From NCBI GenBank assembly GCA_016464795.1, contig JAEKNN010000063.1, forward strand, positions 1 through 64,000: a DNA stretch of 64,000 nucleotides, given 5' to 3'. Below are positions 1 to 7,538 of this stretch, piece by piece; within the stretch, counting starts at the first letter, position 1; each line of letters begins with the position of its first letter. Position numbers and translations under genes: made by a program. The stretch is from Candidatus Amunia macphersoniae (GTDB lineage Bacteria; Chloroflexota; Dormibacteria; Aeolococcales; Aeolococcaceae). The notes under the pieces were generated by a model. The model worked only from the letters and a program-made list of their open reading frames with translations, did not search any database and was not told where the DNA came from.

Positions 1-484
1 AGTGCTCGCCGTTGGTGGCCCACATCTTGGTGCCGTTGATGACGTAGTCGTCGCCGTCGCGACGCGCCCGCGTCTCGATGGCCTGCACGTCGCTGCCGCA
101 GTTGGGCTCGCTCATCGAGAAGCCGCCGTGCATCTCTCCGGTGGCCATCGCCGGCAGAAAACGGTGCTTCTGCTCGTCGGTGCCGAACTGCTCGATCAGA
201 TAGCTGACGATGAAGTGGGTGTTGATGACCCCGGTGATCGACATCCAGCCGCGCGCGATCTCCTCGCAGCACATCGCGTAGGTCTCGAAGTCGAGCCCCG
301 AGCCCCCGTAGTCCTCGGAGATGGCGAAGCCGAAGAAGCCCAGCTGCTTCATCTTGGCGACGATCTCGGTGGGGTACTCGTCGTCGTGATCGAGTTGCTG
401 GGCGACCGGCATGATCTCCCGCTCGACGAAGTCCCGGACCAGGGACACGATCTCGCGCTGTTCGGGACGCACTGCCACTGTCAT
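1..484 (-). CDS. Acyl-CoA dehydrogenase, N-terminal part (runs off the window)
   Basis: This is a flavin-dependent acyl-CoA dehydrogenase, which oxidises an acyl-CoA to the 2-enoyl-CoA and passes electrons to ETF. The 161 visible residues start at ATG 484 and carry the helical N-terminal domain, then the FAD/substrate strand FSMSEPNCGSDV and the following DYVINGTKMWATNGE, both diagnostic of the family. The C-terminal half with the catalytic glutamate lies outside the window, so substrate class cannot be told. The start ATG overlaps the TGA of the upstream methyltransferase in an ATGA, so the two are translationally coupled although functionally unrelated. Confidence 0.9.
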   Translation of the reverse strand, partial: MTVAVRPEQREIVSLVRDFVEREIMPVAQQLDHDDEYPTEIVAKMKQLGFFGFAISEDYGGSGLDFETYAMCCEEIARGWMSITGVINTHFIVSYLIEQFGTDEQKHRFLPAMATGEMHGGFSMSEPNCGSDVQAIETRARRDGDDYVINGTKMWATNGEH

Positions 485-1236
485 GGCGCGGAGTCTACGT
501 TTGCCGGCCTTTCGCCCGGGTCGGCAGCACCGCCGGCCACCGCCGCGCAGCGCTCGGAGGTGAGCCGCACCGCTCGTGGATCGACGTCGCATCCCGCGAA
601 GCCACAGCCAGCCCGCAGCGCGGCCACCGCTGACGACCCGCTGCCGACGAAGGGGTCACACACGGTCATGCCCGGCTCCGCGCTGCCGCTGAGCATCCGG
701 TTGAAGAGGGCCACGGGCTTCTGGGTGGGGTAGGCGCCGCGGTGGATGCGCTTGATCGCCCAGACGTCGGGGAGATCGCGGCGTGAGAGGCGGCGGTGGC
801 CCTTGGTGGCGAACACGATGGTCTCGTGGCGACGCCGGAAGTAGTGGCCCATGCCCAGATTCACCTTGTCCCAGACGATCACGTTCTTGACGGCGAAGAC
901 CTCCCGCATCAGGTGGCCCAGCGACAGCAGCGAGAAGCTGTCGAACATCACGTAGATGTGGCCGCCGTCCGCGAGCACGCGGTGACACTCGCGAAGGAAG
1001 AGCAGGAAGGTGTCAGCGTCGTCTTGGAACTCCGTGAACCACCGCTGGTTGGCCGCGTCGCCGTAGCGGCCGACGATCCGCCCGTGGCCGAATGACATGT
1101 GCTGGTTCATTCCGCTGTACGCAGGATCTGTGGTGATCACGTCAACGCGACCCGATGGCAGGGTGCCGAGAAAGGCCATGCAGTCGGCCTGCTCCACGCG
1201 CCATGGAGCCCCCACCGGCAGGTGCAGCGCGGTCAT
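481..1236 (-). CDS. Site-specific DNA methyltransferase (beta-type motif order)
   Basis: This is a 251-aa SAM-dependent DNA amino-methyltransferase, probably modifying adenine N6 or cytosine N4. The catalytic motif IV is DPAY at residues 37-40 (the usual form is DPPY or SPPY). The SAM-binding motif DPFVGSGSS comes late, near residue 194, preceded by the family's TQKP signature near 171. Catalytic motif first and SAM motif last is the beta-class order. No restriction endonuclease is visible next to it, so it is either an orphan regulatory methylase or part of a system split elsewhere. Its stop overlaps the acyl-CoA dehydrogenase start. Alanine in DPAY is unusual but tolerated in some families. 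Confidence 0.85.
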   Translation of the reverse strand: MTALHLPVGAPWRVEQADCMAFLGTLPSGRVDVITTDPAYSGMNQHMSFGHGRIVGRYGDAANQRWFTEFQDDADTFLLFLRECHRVLADGGHIYVMFDSFSLLSLGHLMREVFAVKNVIVWDKVNLGMGHYFRRRHETIVFATKGHRRLSRRDLPDVWAIKRIHRGAYPTQKPVALFNRMLSGSAEPGMTVCDPFVGSGSSAVAALRAGCGFAGCDVDPRAVRLTSERCAAVAGGAADPGERPANVDSAP

Positions 1237-1354
1237 GTGACCCCAACGCTACCAGCCAATCGGTTCCACGGCGACACCGCATGGACGAAACGGCATGGCG
1301 GAAAGCGGCTACAGTTGCCTTACCCCGCAGGCAACACGAGTGGAGGGCAGACCC

Positions 1355-1423
1355 ATGGCAGCAACCGTTGCGCTCCTGGCGCACCCCACCGCCGTCGTTC
1401 CCGGTCCCGCCGCCGCGCAATAG
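1355..1423 (+). CDS. Possible 22-aa small ORF with strong ribosome-binding site
   Basis: An ATG at 1355 lies 8 bases after a GGAGGG Shine-Dalgarno (1342-1347). It opens a 22-codon ORF ending TAG at 1421, encoding an Ala/Val/Pro-rich hydrophobic peptide that begins MAATVALLAHP. It sits in the 266-bp gap between the methyltransferase and rsgA. It could be a leader peptide or small membrane peptide. The only evidence is the ribosome-binding site and the clean ORF, so it may be chance. Confidence 0.3.
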   Translation: MAATVALLAHPTAVVPGPAAAQ

Positions 1424-1502
1424 CCGCTCTGACGCGGTCGTCACCACGACCCGTCGGCTGTCCTCGACCCGAGACCGGGTGTTCACTCACTCGGAGTACC
1501 TC

Positions 1503-2544
1503 GTGCAGACATCCTCATCGGATCTCTCCCGCCTGGGGTGGGATGACCTGTTCGGTTCGGCCTTCACCACGCTCGCGCTTGCCGACTCCGTGCCGGCTCG
1601 GATTGCGCTGGTGTCCTCCACCAGCGTGGTCGTGCTCGACAGCGCCGGTCGCCGCGACGCGGTTCTCTCCGGCGCCGTACGCGCATCGCCGCCCGAGGGT
1701 GGGGTCACCACCGGGGACTGGGTGGCCATCGAGGACGGGACGGTGGTGGCCGCGCTGCCCCGCCGCACAGTGCTGCTCCGGCGCGGCCGGCGGGGCGTCG
1801 ATGGCGCAGGCGGTGGCCGCCAACGTCGATACCGTCTTCATCGCCGTGCCCCTGGGCCTGGGCGTTGGGGTGCGCCGGCTGGAACGCAGCCTGGCAATGG
1901 CCTGGTCGAGCGGTGCCCGGCCGGTGGTGTTGCTCAGCAAGGCTGATCTCAGCCTCGACCTGCCCACTGACCTCGACGCTGCTGGCGCGGTGGCCGGCGG
2001 CGCTCAGGTGATCGCTGTCAGTGCTCAGGGCTGGGGCCTCGACGCGCTGCGCGCCTGCCTGCCACCGGGGCAGACCGGTGCCATCGTGGGACCGAGTGGG
2101 GCGGGCAAGTCCACCCTGATCAATCAGCTCTGCGGAGGTGACCGCCTGGCCACCGCCGAGGTTCGGGCCGACGGTCGTGGCCGCCACACCACCACCAACC
2201 GCGAGTTGGTGGAGCTGCCCGAGGGGGCGATGCTGATCGACACCCCCGGCATGCGCGAGATGGGCGTCTGGGATGCCCAGGCTGGGATCGATGCGGTCTT
2301 CGGGGAGATCGGAGAGCTCGCCGCTCGGTGCCGCTTCAGCGATTGTGCTCACCACGGCGAGCCGGGATGCGCAGTGCAGGCGGCGGCGCAGGACGACCCG
2401 GTGATCCTCGAGCGCCTGGGCTCACTGCGCAAGCTCGAGCGCGAGCAGCGACATCTCGCGGGACAGGTGGACGCGCGCCTGCGCGCGGAGTCGCGCCGGG
2501 AGCGGCGCGTCAGACGCGCCCCGAGCCGTCGCGCCGGTAGGTGA
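1503..2544 (+). CDS. rsgA: Ribosome small-subunit-dependent GTPase RsgA, interrupted by a +1 frameshift
   Basis: RsgA is a circularly permuted GTPase that checks late 30S subunit maturation. The OB-fold part (LGWDDLF to LPRRTVLLR) is read from GTG 1503, which has GGAG 6 bases upstream. The GTPase part (from AAGGASMAQAVAANVD) is in the next frame. One extra base near 1782 would account for the switch. In the second frame the permuted order G4 (LSKADL), G1 (GPSGAGKST), G3 (DTPGM) is complete, followed by the zinc motif CRFSDCAHHGEPGC. All motifs are intact, so either this is a sequencing error or the gene broke very recently. A GTPase-only product could start at ATG 1801. The 3' end overlaps the convergent dioxygenase by 35 bp. 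Confidence 0.85.
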
Positions 2545-3151
2545 CGGTAATGACCCGCCGCGGCCTGCCGGAGGTGTTGGCGGTGCCGCTGTGCCACAGG
2601 TGCGAGCTGAACACCAGGGCGTCTCCGGCGGGGCAGGTGATGCACACCTCGTCGCGATGGCGGGCGCGGGGGTCGGACAGGTTCTTTGGCGGAATCGACG
2701 CCGATCGGTGGCTGCCGGGGACGACGCGGGTGGGGCCGTTCTCGGCTGAGACGTCGTCGAGGTAGAACATCGCCTGGGCCTGCTGATCGCGGCCCGGGGC
2801 GATCGGGCCGGCCCAATCCACGTGCAGCGCCTGCTGAGCCGTCCGGCCGACCGGGTTGCGCATCACCGCGCTGATCGGAGCCGGGTTGCGCCCGAGCAGC
2901 TCGCAGACCGCCTCGAGCACTGGCGGCGAGGTGCGCAACGCCTCGACGGGCTCTCCGAGCACGCCGGCGTCGCGGATCCAGACGGTGCCGGCGCGGACAT
3001 CGACGCCGTCGCCGCCGGCTGCGACCGCCGCGTCGATCGCAGTCCTCAGCGCCTCGAGGGCGTCCCGGCCAACAGCCTCACGGATCAGAACGTATCCACG
3101 AGTGGTGATCGCCGCCATGACGCGCCCAGGATACCGGCGGTCGTCCGTCAC
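2510..3151 (-). CDS. Phytanoyl-CoA dioxygenase (PhyH) family Fe(II)/2-oxoglutarate oxygenase
   Basis: This is a 213-aa non-haem iron oxygenase of the PhyH family, which hydroxylates small molecules using 2-oxoglutarate and O2. The iron ligands are visible: HVD at residues 110-112 and the distal histidine in SSHLWHSGT (184 or 187). The RPRR arginine that would bind 2-oxoglutarate lies about ten residues on. The strand VVPGSHR is also typical. At 213 aa it is shorter than most PhyH proteins (about 250-300 aa) but the core is complete. An internal ATG at 3119 (MAAITTRGYVLI) is an equally good start. The substrate is unknown and the neighbours give no clue. Confidence 0.8.
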   Translation of the reverse strand: MTDDRRYPGRVMAAITTRGYVLIREAVGRDALEALRTAIDAAVAAGGDGVDVRAGTVWIRDAGVLGEPVEALRTSPPVLEAVCELLGRNPAPISAVMRNPVGRTAQQALHVDWAGPIAPGRDQQAQAMFYLDDVSAENGPTRVVPGSHRSASIPPKNLSDPRARHRDEVCITCPAGDALVFSSHLWHSGTANTSGRPRRVITVTYRRDGSGRV

Positions 3152-3247
3152 ATCGGCCCCGACTGATCGCTCAGCTCGGATCTCCTCGAGGTCACATCAG
3201 GCGGCCCTGATTTTGAGCCGGTCACATCCGCCAGCCCTCCTTCGATG

Positions 3248-3331
3248 AACCGGCAACAGTTTCAAAGGGGTTGCGTACTTGTAACGGTCCCTGCTACATT
3301 TGCGCTACTTGACGCGTTCGGCTCAATCACT
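3248..3331 (+). promoter_or_regulatory. Conserved promoter region of surface-stalk gene 1
   Basis: About 80 bp here closely match the region upstream of the second stalk gene (5061-5142). Shared blocks include AACCGGCAACAGTTTCAAAG and, later, TTGACGCGTT. A promoter is visible: -35 TTGCGT (3271-3276), an 18-bp spacer and -10 TACATT (3295-3300). Conservation well beyond the promoter boxes suggests a shared regulator site. Confidence 0.6.
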
Positions 3332-3363
3332 CACCACCCACACCAACTCAAAGGGGCAAGGCA

Positions 3364-4416
3364 ATGAACGGGACTCTCAAGCTGGCAGCGGCGGGGCTCT
3401 CTGCCACCATGGCGATGGCAACGTTTGCGACGGGCGTCCTCGCCTGCAGCACGCAGTCGGGCAACGACCAGGGCGGTGACCGCGGGACCACCCGATCCAC
3501 CGTGAGCTGCCGGGACTCCGGCCAGTCCGGCAACCACAGTGGCCAGAACAACGACCGAAACGGTGACTGCAAGAGCGGCGACAAGGGCAACAAGGACAAC
3601 TCTGGCGACAAGACCGGCGACAAGGGTGACAAGTCCCCGGCGCCGGCGCCCTCGTGCTCGGGCAATCCCCAGCTCAGCAACGTCAGCTACCTCCTCGGCG
3701 GCACCAAGACGGTGAGCGACCTCCGCGGTCACGTGACCTCCGGCGAGAGCGTCAAGGTCACCTTCACCGTCCCCGCCAACTGCGCGATGGACCTCGTCCT
3801 GGCCTCGTACCAGGCGCCGCTGCCGTACTTCACCGAGCAGAGCGCCCCCCAGCAGGTTCTCTTCGACCATCAGTCCGCCACCAACATCCCTGCCGGCGTC
3901 CACTCCTTGAGCGTCAACGTCCCCGGCTGCATGTTCCAGGTCGACTTCGCCCACGGCGCGCTGCTGACCACCCTGGGCTCCTCGCGCTCGACCGACTACG
4001 CCGATCGCCTGATCAGCGCTGACAACGGCGGCAGCACCTCGTGCAGCGCCGTCGCCGGCACCCCGACCCCGGCGCCAACCCAGACCCCGGCGCCGACCAA
4101 CACACCGGCGCCGACCAACACTCCCGCGCCAACCCAGACCCCGGCGCCGACCGGAACCCCGGCCACCACCCCGACCCCCGCAGCGGTGACCACACCGGGC
4201 GCCCCGCAGTCCACCCCGACGGCACCCGCTGCCCCGATCGGCGCTGTCCAGGCGGCCACCGTCAACGCTCCTCCAGCGGCGCCCTCGGGCGTGCTCGGCC
4301 TCACCACCTCGACCCCGATGACCGGTGTCAAGCTGGCTCTGGGCGGAGCCACCATCATGGTGCTGGTCGGCTTCATCCTCATGGGCCTCGCCGGGCTCCG
4401 TCGCGAGGTCCTCTGA
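3364..4416 (+). CDS. Surface-stalk protein 1: signal peptide, one Cys-containing beta-type domain, PT-rich stalk, C-terminal anchor
   Basis: I do not recognise a named family in this 350-aa exported protein. A signal peptide (residues 1-28) is followed by a polar Asp/Asn/Lys/Gly-rich segment to about residue 96. Next comes one roughly 125-aa domain (GNPQLSNVSYLLGG to GGSTSC) with conserved PANC and VPGCMFQVDF cysteines. A Pro/Thr-rich stalk of near-perfect PTPAPTQTPAPTNT repeats (about 233-275) follows. The protein ends in a transmembrane helix (VKLALGGATIMVLVGFILM) and a short basic tail, with no LPXTG. This is a wall-spanning, membrane-anchored design. From base 3655 onward its sequence is identical to the 3' part of the next gene. 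Role unknown; adhesion or ligand display is inferred only from architecture. Confidence 0.8.
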   Translation: MNGTLKLAAAGLSATMAMATFATGVLACSTQSGNDQGGDRGTTRSTVSCRDSGQSGNHSGQNNDRNGDCKSGDKGNKDNSGDKTGDKGDKSPAPAPSCSGNPQLSNVSYLLGGTKTVSDLRGHVTSGESVKVTFTVPANCAMDLVLASYQAPLPYFTEQSAPQQVLFDHQSATNIPAGVHSLSVNVPGCMFQVDFAHGALLTTLGSSRSTDYADRLISADNGGSTSCSAVAGTPTPAPTQTPAPTNTPAPTNTPAPTQTPAPTGTPATTPTPAAVTTPGAPQSTPTAPAAPIGAVQAATVNAPPAAPSGVLGLTTSTPMTGVKLALGGATIMVLVGFILMGLAGLRREVL

Positions 4417-4484
4417 CCCCACCGCGACCGAGCTGACCCCAGGAAGGGAATCCGGAGGCCGGGAGCACAGCGCTCCCGGCCTCT
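3655..4484 (+). repeat. 830-bp exact direct repeat, copy 1
   Basis: Bases 3655-4484 appear identical to 5723-6552 (constant offset of 2068). The repeat starts inside the coding region at the beginning of the Cys-containing domain. It covers the stalk, the anchor, the stop codon and the hairpin terminator, and ends four bases past the hairpin. Identity with no visible synonymous change implies recent duplication or gene conversion. Confidence 0.95.
4456..4482 (+). terminator. Hairpin terminator after stalk gene 1
   Basis: A perfect 10-bp stem (AGGCCGGGAG / CTCCCGGCCT) closes a 7-base loop about 40 bp past the stop codon. There is no U-tract, so it may act as a transcript-end stabiliser or weak terminator. 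Confidence 0.7.
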
Positions 4485-4696
4485 CCTGCGTGTTCACGCG
4501 GGCGAACGAGAACTGACACGATGAGGAGCGCACATCCTTCGATGGCAAACCGGAGCAGACGGCGGTGAGAGCCCTCTTCCTCCGCGAGCCGCAGGAGTTG
4601 CCGGACCTCATCTCAGCGGCGAACGCGGCCAGGCACGGTGTCGGAACTGCTCGCGCAGCAGCTTCGCCTGGCGGGCGGCTCAGCTCCAGCAGGTAG

Positions 4697-4930
4697 TCAC
4701 TGGTGCTGCAAGACCGAGTAGTGGGCGGCGCGGTTGCCGGGGCGCTGAATGACAGTCAGCAGGCCCTTGCGTGCCAGCCGGCTCAGCGTCGTCATGACCG
4801 TCGTGTAGGCGAGCTCCGGCATGAAGGTGGTCGCGGACCTGGGCGCTGGTGAACGCCTCGTGCAGCTCTCGGCGCCGGAGTGCCTGATTCAGTCGGCCGC
4901 GAGAGGCCCGAGGAGCGCAGCGCGGCCTCG
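4697..4930 (-). pseudogene. BlaI/MecI-type repressor remnant
   Basis: Reading the minus strand, three fragments in shifted frames match the winged-helix repressor family in order: LGPLAAD, then ELHEAFTSAQVRDHL, then ELAYTTVMTTLSRLARKGLL ending ...AAHYSVLQHQ and TGA (4697-4699). The first frame hits a stop directly after LGPLAAD, and another frame change is needed before MPELAYTT, so no intact product is possible. BlaI proteins repress surface and antibiotic-response genes and are usually paired with a BlaR1-type sensor protease, which is absent here. The flanking 4485-4696 holds nothing I recognise. Confidence 0.6.
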
Positions 4931-4956
4931 AGACCCTTCACCCGGCCCGGAGTCGA

Positions 4957-4974
4957 CTACGACACCTGTCGTAG
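4957..4974. promoter_or_regulatory. Palindromic operator, probable BlaI-type site
   Basis: CTACGACACCTGTCGTAG has perfect 8-bp arms around a CC spacer. It lies just upstream of the blaI-like remnant, where autoregulatory BlaI operators normally sit, and about 120 bp before the promoter of stalk gene 2. BlaI-type operators are short dyads of this general size. The link to the remnant and to the stalk gene is inferred. Confidence 0.55.
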
Positions 4975-5060
4975 CCAGGCGGGCGGGTCCTCTCGCTCAC
5001 GCGGGCAATGCCGAAGGCGCTTGTTGAGGACCCGTCACATCGCGGCTGGCTCCTCTGACG

Positions 5061-5142
5061 AACCGGCAACAGTTTCAAAGGGCTTGCGAAGTTGTAACGA
5101 TCCATGCTACATTCGCTGCAGTTGACGCGTTTGGCTCAATCA
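5061..5142 (+). promoter_or_regulatory. Conserved promoter region of surface-stalk gene 2
   Basis: This is the counterpart of 3248-3331. The -35 is TTGCGA (5084-5089), the spacer is 18 bp and the -10 is TACATT (5108-5113). The block AACCGGCAACAGTTTCAAAG is identical in both copies, while the surrounding bases have diverged. So the promoter is an older duplicate than the identical 830-bp 3' module. Confidence 0.6.
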
Positions 5143-5170
5143 CCACAACATCCAACCGAAAGGGGAAGAC

Positions 5171-6484
5171 ATGAACGCAGCAGTGAAGATGGCAGCGGCG
5201 GGGCTCTCGGCGTCCCTGGCGATGGGGGCTCTCTCGACGGGAGTGTTCGCACACGGTGACGGCAACAACGACCACGGCGGCGCCAACTGCCCGAGCGGCA
5301 ATGGCCTCATCCAGAACGTCTCCTTCACCACCACCAGCCACGGGGCCGGCTCCTCGCTGAGCGGCCGGGTCTCGTCCGGGGACCACGTGGTCGCCAGCTT
5401 CAGCGTGCCGGCCAACTGCGGCCAGGTCGAGGTCTCCCTGGTGTCCTACCAGGCCCCGAGCGCCTCGTTCGACGCCAAGACAGCCGATAAGCAGACCGTC
5501 TTCCGCCAGTCCCCAGCCGGGGCCACGTACGGCGCCGGAAATCACTCGCTGGCGGTGGACGTCCCCGGTTGCTACTTCCAGGTGGACTTCGTGCGCGGCT
5601 CCGTGATCCCGCAACTCGGGCCTGAGGGTTCGAGCAACTTCTACAGCCCCCAGGGACGCCTCCTCGCCGGCGCCAACGGCGGCAGCAAGTCCTGCACCGC
5701 GCCGAACCCCGGTCCCACCCCCTGCTCGGGCAATCCCCAGCTCAGCAACGTCAGCTACCTCCTCGGCGGCACCAAGACGGTGAGCGACCTCCGCGGTCAC
5801 GTGACCTCCGGCGAGAGCGTCAAGGTCACCTTCACCGTCCCCGCCAACTGCGCGATGGACCTCGTCCTGGCCTCGTACCAGGCGCCGCTGCCGTACTTCA
5901 CCGAGCAGAGCGCCCCCCAGCAGGTTCTCTTCGACCATCAGTCCGCCACCAACATCCCTGCCGGCGTCCACTCCTTGAGCGTCAACGTCCCCGGCTGCAT
6001 GTTCCAGGTCGACTTCGCCCACGGCGCGCTGCTGACCACCCTGGGCTCCTCGCGCTCGACCGACTACGCCGATCGCCTGATCAGCGCTGACAACGGCGGC
6101 AGCACCTCGTGCAGCGCCGTCGCCGGCACCCCGACCCCGGCGCCAACCCAGACCCCGGCGCCGACCAACACACCGGCGCCGACCAACACTCCCGCGCCAA
6201 CCCAGACCCCGGCGCCGACCGGAACCCCGGCCACCACCCCGACCCCCGCAGCGGTGACCACACCGGGCGCCCCGCAGTCCACCCCGACGGCACCCGCTGC
6301 CCCGATCGGCGCTGTCCAGGCGGCCACCGTCAACGCTCCTCCAGCGGCGCCCTCGGGCGTGCTCGGCCTCACCACCTCGACCCCGATGACCGGTGTCAAG
6401 CTGGCTCTGGGCGGAGCCACCATCATGGTGCTGGTCGGCTTCATCCTCATGGGCCTCGCCGGGCTCCGTCGCGAGGTCCTCTGA
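5171..6484 (+). CDS. Surface-stalk protein 2: signal peptide, two Cys-containing beta-type domains, PT-rich stalk, C-terminal anchor
   Basis: This is a 437-aa paralogue of the preceding gene. A signal peptide ends around VFAHG and is homologous to that of protein 1. It is followed directly by a diverged domain (NGLIQNVSFTTT to GGSKSC) and then by a second domain identical to that of protein 1. Both domains share the pattern V(S)SGD/ES...PANC, SYQAP, VPGC(Y/M)FQVDF and a terminal GGS-SC, so about 125 aa is the repeating unit. The Pro/Thr stalk and the anchor helix follow unchanged. Protein 1 has an Asn/Asp/Lys-rich linker where protein 2 has a domain. No homologue with known function comes to mind. 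Confidence 0.8.
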   Translation: MNAAVKMAAAGLSASLAMGALSTGVFAHGDGNNDHGGANCPSGNGLIQNVSFTTTSHGAGSSLSGRVSSGDHVVASFSVPANCGQVEVSLVSYQAPSASFDAKTADKQTVFRQSPAGATYGAGNHSLAVDVPGCYFQVDFVRGSVIPQLGPEGSSNFYSPQGRLLAGANGGSKSCTAPNPGPTPCSGNPQLSNVSYLLGGTKTVSDLRGHVTSGESVKVTFTVPANCAMDLVLASYQAPLPYFTEQSAPQQVLFDHQSATNIPAGVHSLSVNVPGCMFQVDFAHGALLTTLGSSRSTDYADRLISADNGGSTSCSAVAGTPTPAPTQTPAPTNTPAPTNTPAPTQTPAPTGTPATTPTPAAVTTPGAPQSTPTAPAAPIGAVQAATVNAPPAAPSGVLGLTTSTPMTGVKLALGGATIMVLVGFILMGLAGLRREVL

Positions 6485-6552
6485 CCCCACCGCGACCGAG
6501 CTGACCCCAGGAAGGGAATCCGGAGGCCGGGAGCACAGCGCTCCCGGCCTCT
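5723..6552 (+). repeat. 830-bp exact direct repeat, copy 2
   Basis: This is the second copy of the module at 3655-4484, including domain, stalk, anchor, stop codon and hairpin. Outside these limits the two loci differ at once (C versus G before, T versus C after). Confidence 0.95.
6524..6550. terminator. Hairpin terminator between stalk gene 2 and the convergent CitE-like gene
   Basis: This is the same 10-bp stem and 7-base loop as at 4456-4482. Here the distal arm runs into CTCTTTCGCATTCTT, a slightly better U-rich tail. It sits between convergent genes and could serve both. Confidence 0.7.
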
Positions 6553-6569
6553 TTCGCATTCTTCCAGGG

Positions 6570-7523
6570 CTAACCCGCCGCGCCGGCCTCCACCGTCTGC
6601 TGGCGCGGGGACGGTGTCAGTCCCGCCGCCCGGCCGCGCAGCTCGAACTGGGTGGCCATCTTGCGCGATGCCTCATCGATCATCTCGTCGCCGAGCATCA
6701 CCGCGCCGCGCCGCTCGACCTCGGTAGCGTGGCGGTAGGCGTCGAGGATCTCCACCGACCTGTCGAAGTCGGCCTGGGAGGGGGTGAACACCTCGTTGCA
6801 GGGCTCGATCTGGCCGGGGTGGAGCACCCACTTGCCGTCGTAGCCGAGCGCAGCAGCGCGACCGGCCGCAGCACGGAATCCCTCGATGTCGCGGATCAGC
6901 AGGTAGGGGCCGTCGACCACTTGGATGCCGGCCGCGCGCGCTGCCACGGCGAGCTTGAAGAGCACGTAGTGGAAGATGTCGCCGGGGTAGTTGTAGCTGT
7001 TGGCGACAGTCAGGTTGGGGAACTGCATGCCGGCGGAGAAGTCGGCCGGACCATAGGTGATGGTCTCGATCCTCTTGCTGGCGAAGGCGATCTCCTCGGC
7101 GTTCATGAGGCCGAGCGCGTCCTCCACCTGGGCCTCGATGCCGATGCCGCCGGAGGCGAGCCCAAGGGACTGCTCCAGGCTGCCCAGGGCGCGATCGACG
7201 AAGGCGATGTCGCCGGCGTTCTGCACCTTGGGCACCATGATGCAGTCGAGCACATCGCCCGCCCCGGTCACCACCTCACGGAGGTCATCGAGCGCGAATT
7301 GACTGCCGACCTGGTTGATGCGCACCACCCGCACCTTGCCCCGCCAGTCGTGGGTGCGCAGAGCCTCGACGATCTTGCTGCGCGCCCCCGGCTTCTCCAT
7401 GGGCGCGCAGGCGTCCTCGAGGTCGAGGAACACCTCATCAGCCGCCGCGCCGGCAGCCTTCTCCATCATCCGCGGGTTGCTGCCAGGACAGGCAAGAACA
7501 GATCGGCGCAGACGGGTCGGCAT
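6570..7523 (-). CDS. HpcH/HpaI aldolase / CitE-like CoA-ester lyase
   Basis: This 317-aa TIM-barrel lyase belongs to the CitE/malyl-CoA lyase family. These Mg-dependent enzymes cleave or form 3-hydroxyacyl-CoA esters such as malyl-, beta-methylmalyl- or citramalyl-CoA. Family motifs in order are RSVLACPGSN, the metal-binding FLDLEDAC, IMVPKVQNA, EAQVEDALGLMNAEEIA (second metal carboxylate), YGPADFSAGM and GKWVLHPGQI. No citrate-lyase alpha or gamma subunit is nearby, so a stand-alone CoA-ester lyase is more likely than citrate lyase. With the acyl-CoA dehydrogenase and CaiB-type transferase elsewhere in the window it suggests CoA-dependent organic-acid metabolism. The exact substrate cannot be told. 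Confidence 0.88.
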   Translation of the reverse strand: MPTRLRRSVLACPGSNPRMMEKAAGAAADEVFLDLEDACAPMEKPGARSKIVEALRTHDWRGKVRVVRINQVGSQFALDDLREVVTGAGDVLDCIMVPKVQNAGDIAFVDRALGSLEQSLGLASGGIGIEAQVEDALGLMNAEEIAFASKRIETITYGPADFSAGMQFPNLTVANSYNYPGDIFHYVLFKLAVAARAAGIQVVDGPYLLIRDIEGFRAAAGRAAALGYDGKWVLHPGQIEPCNEVFTPSQADFDRSVEILDAYRHATEVERRGAVMLGDEMIDEASRKMATQFELRGRAAGLTPSPRQQTVEAGAAG

Positions 7524-7538
7524 CGGGCGCTTCCCTCC

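Noticed and set aside
4060-4160. Short tandem GC-rich repeats that could suggest a CRISPR array or VNTR
   Set aside because: They are in-frame codons for the Pro/Thr stalk (PTPAPTQT), with no spacers.
5075-6559. Very long minus-strand open frames opposite the stalk genes (also 3331-4611)
   Set aside because: They are Arg/Gly-rich low-complexity shadows of the PT-repeat coding strand, and both copies simply mirror the 830-bp repeat.
6570-7523. Citrate lyase beta subunit
   Set aside because: No alpha or gamma subunit or CitC/CitX nearby; a stand-alone CoA-ester lyase is the safer call.
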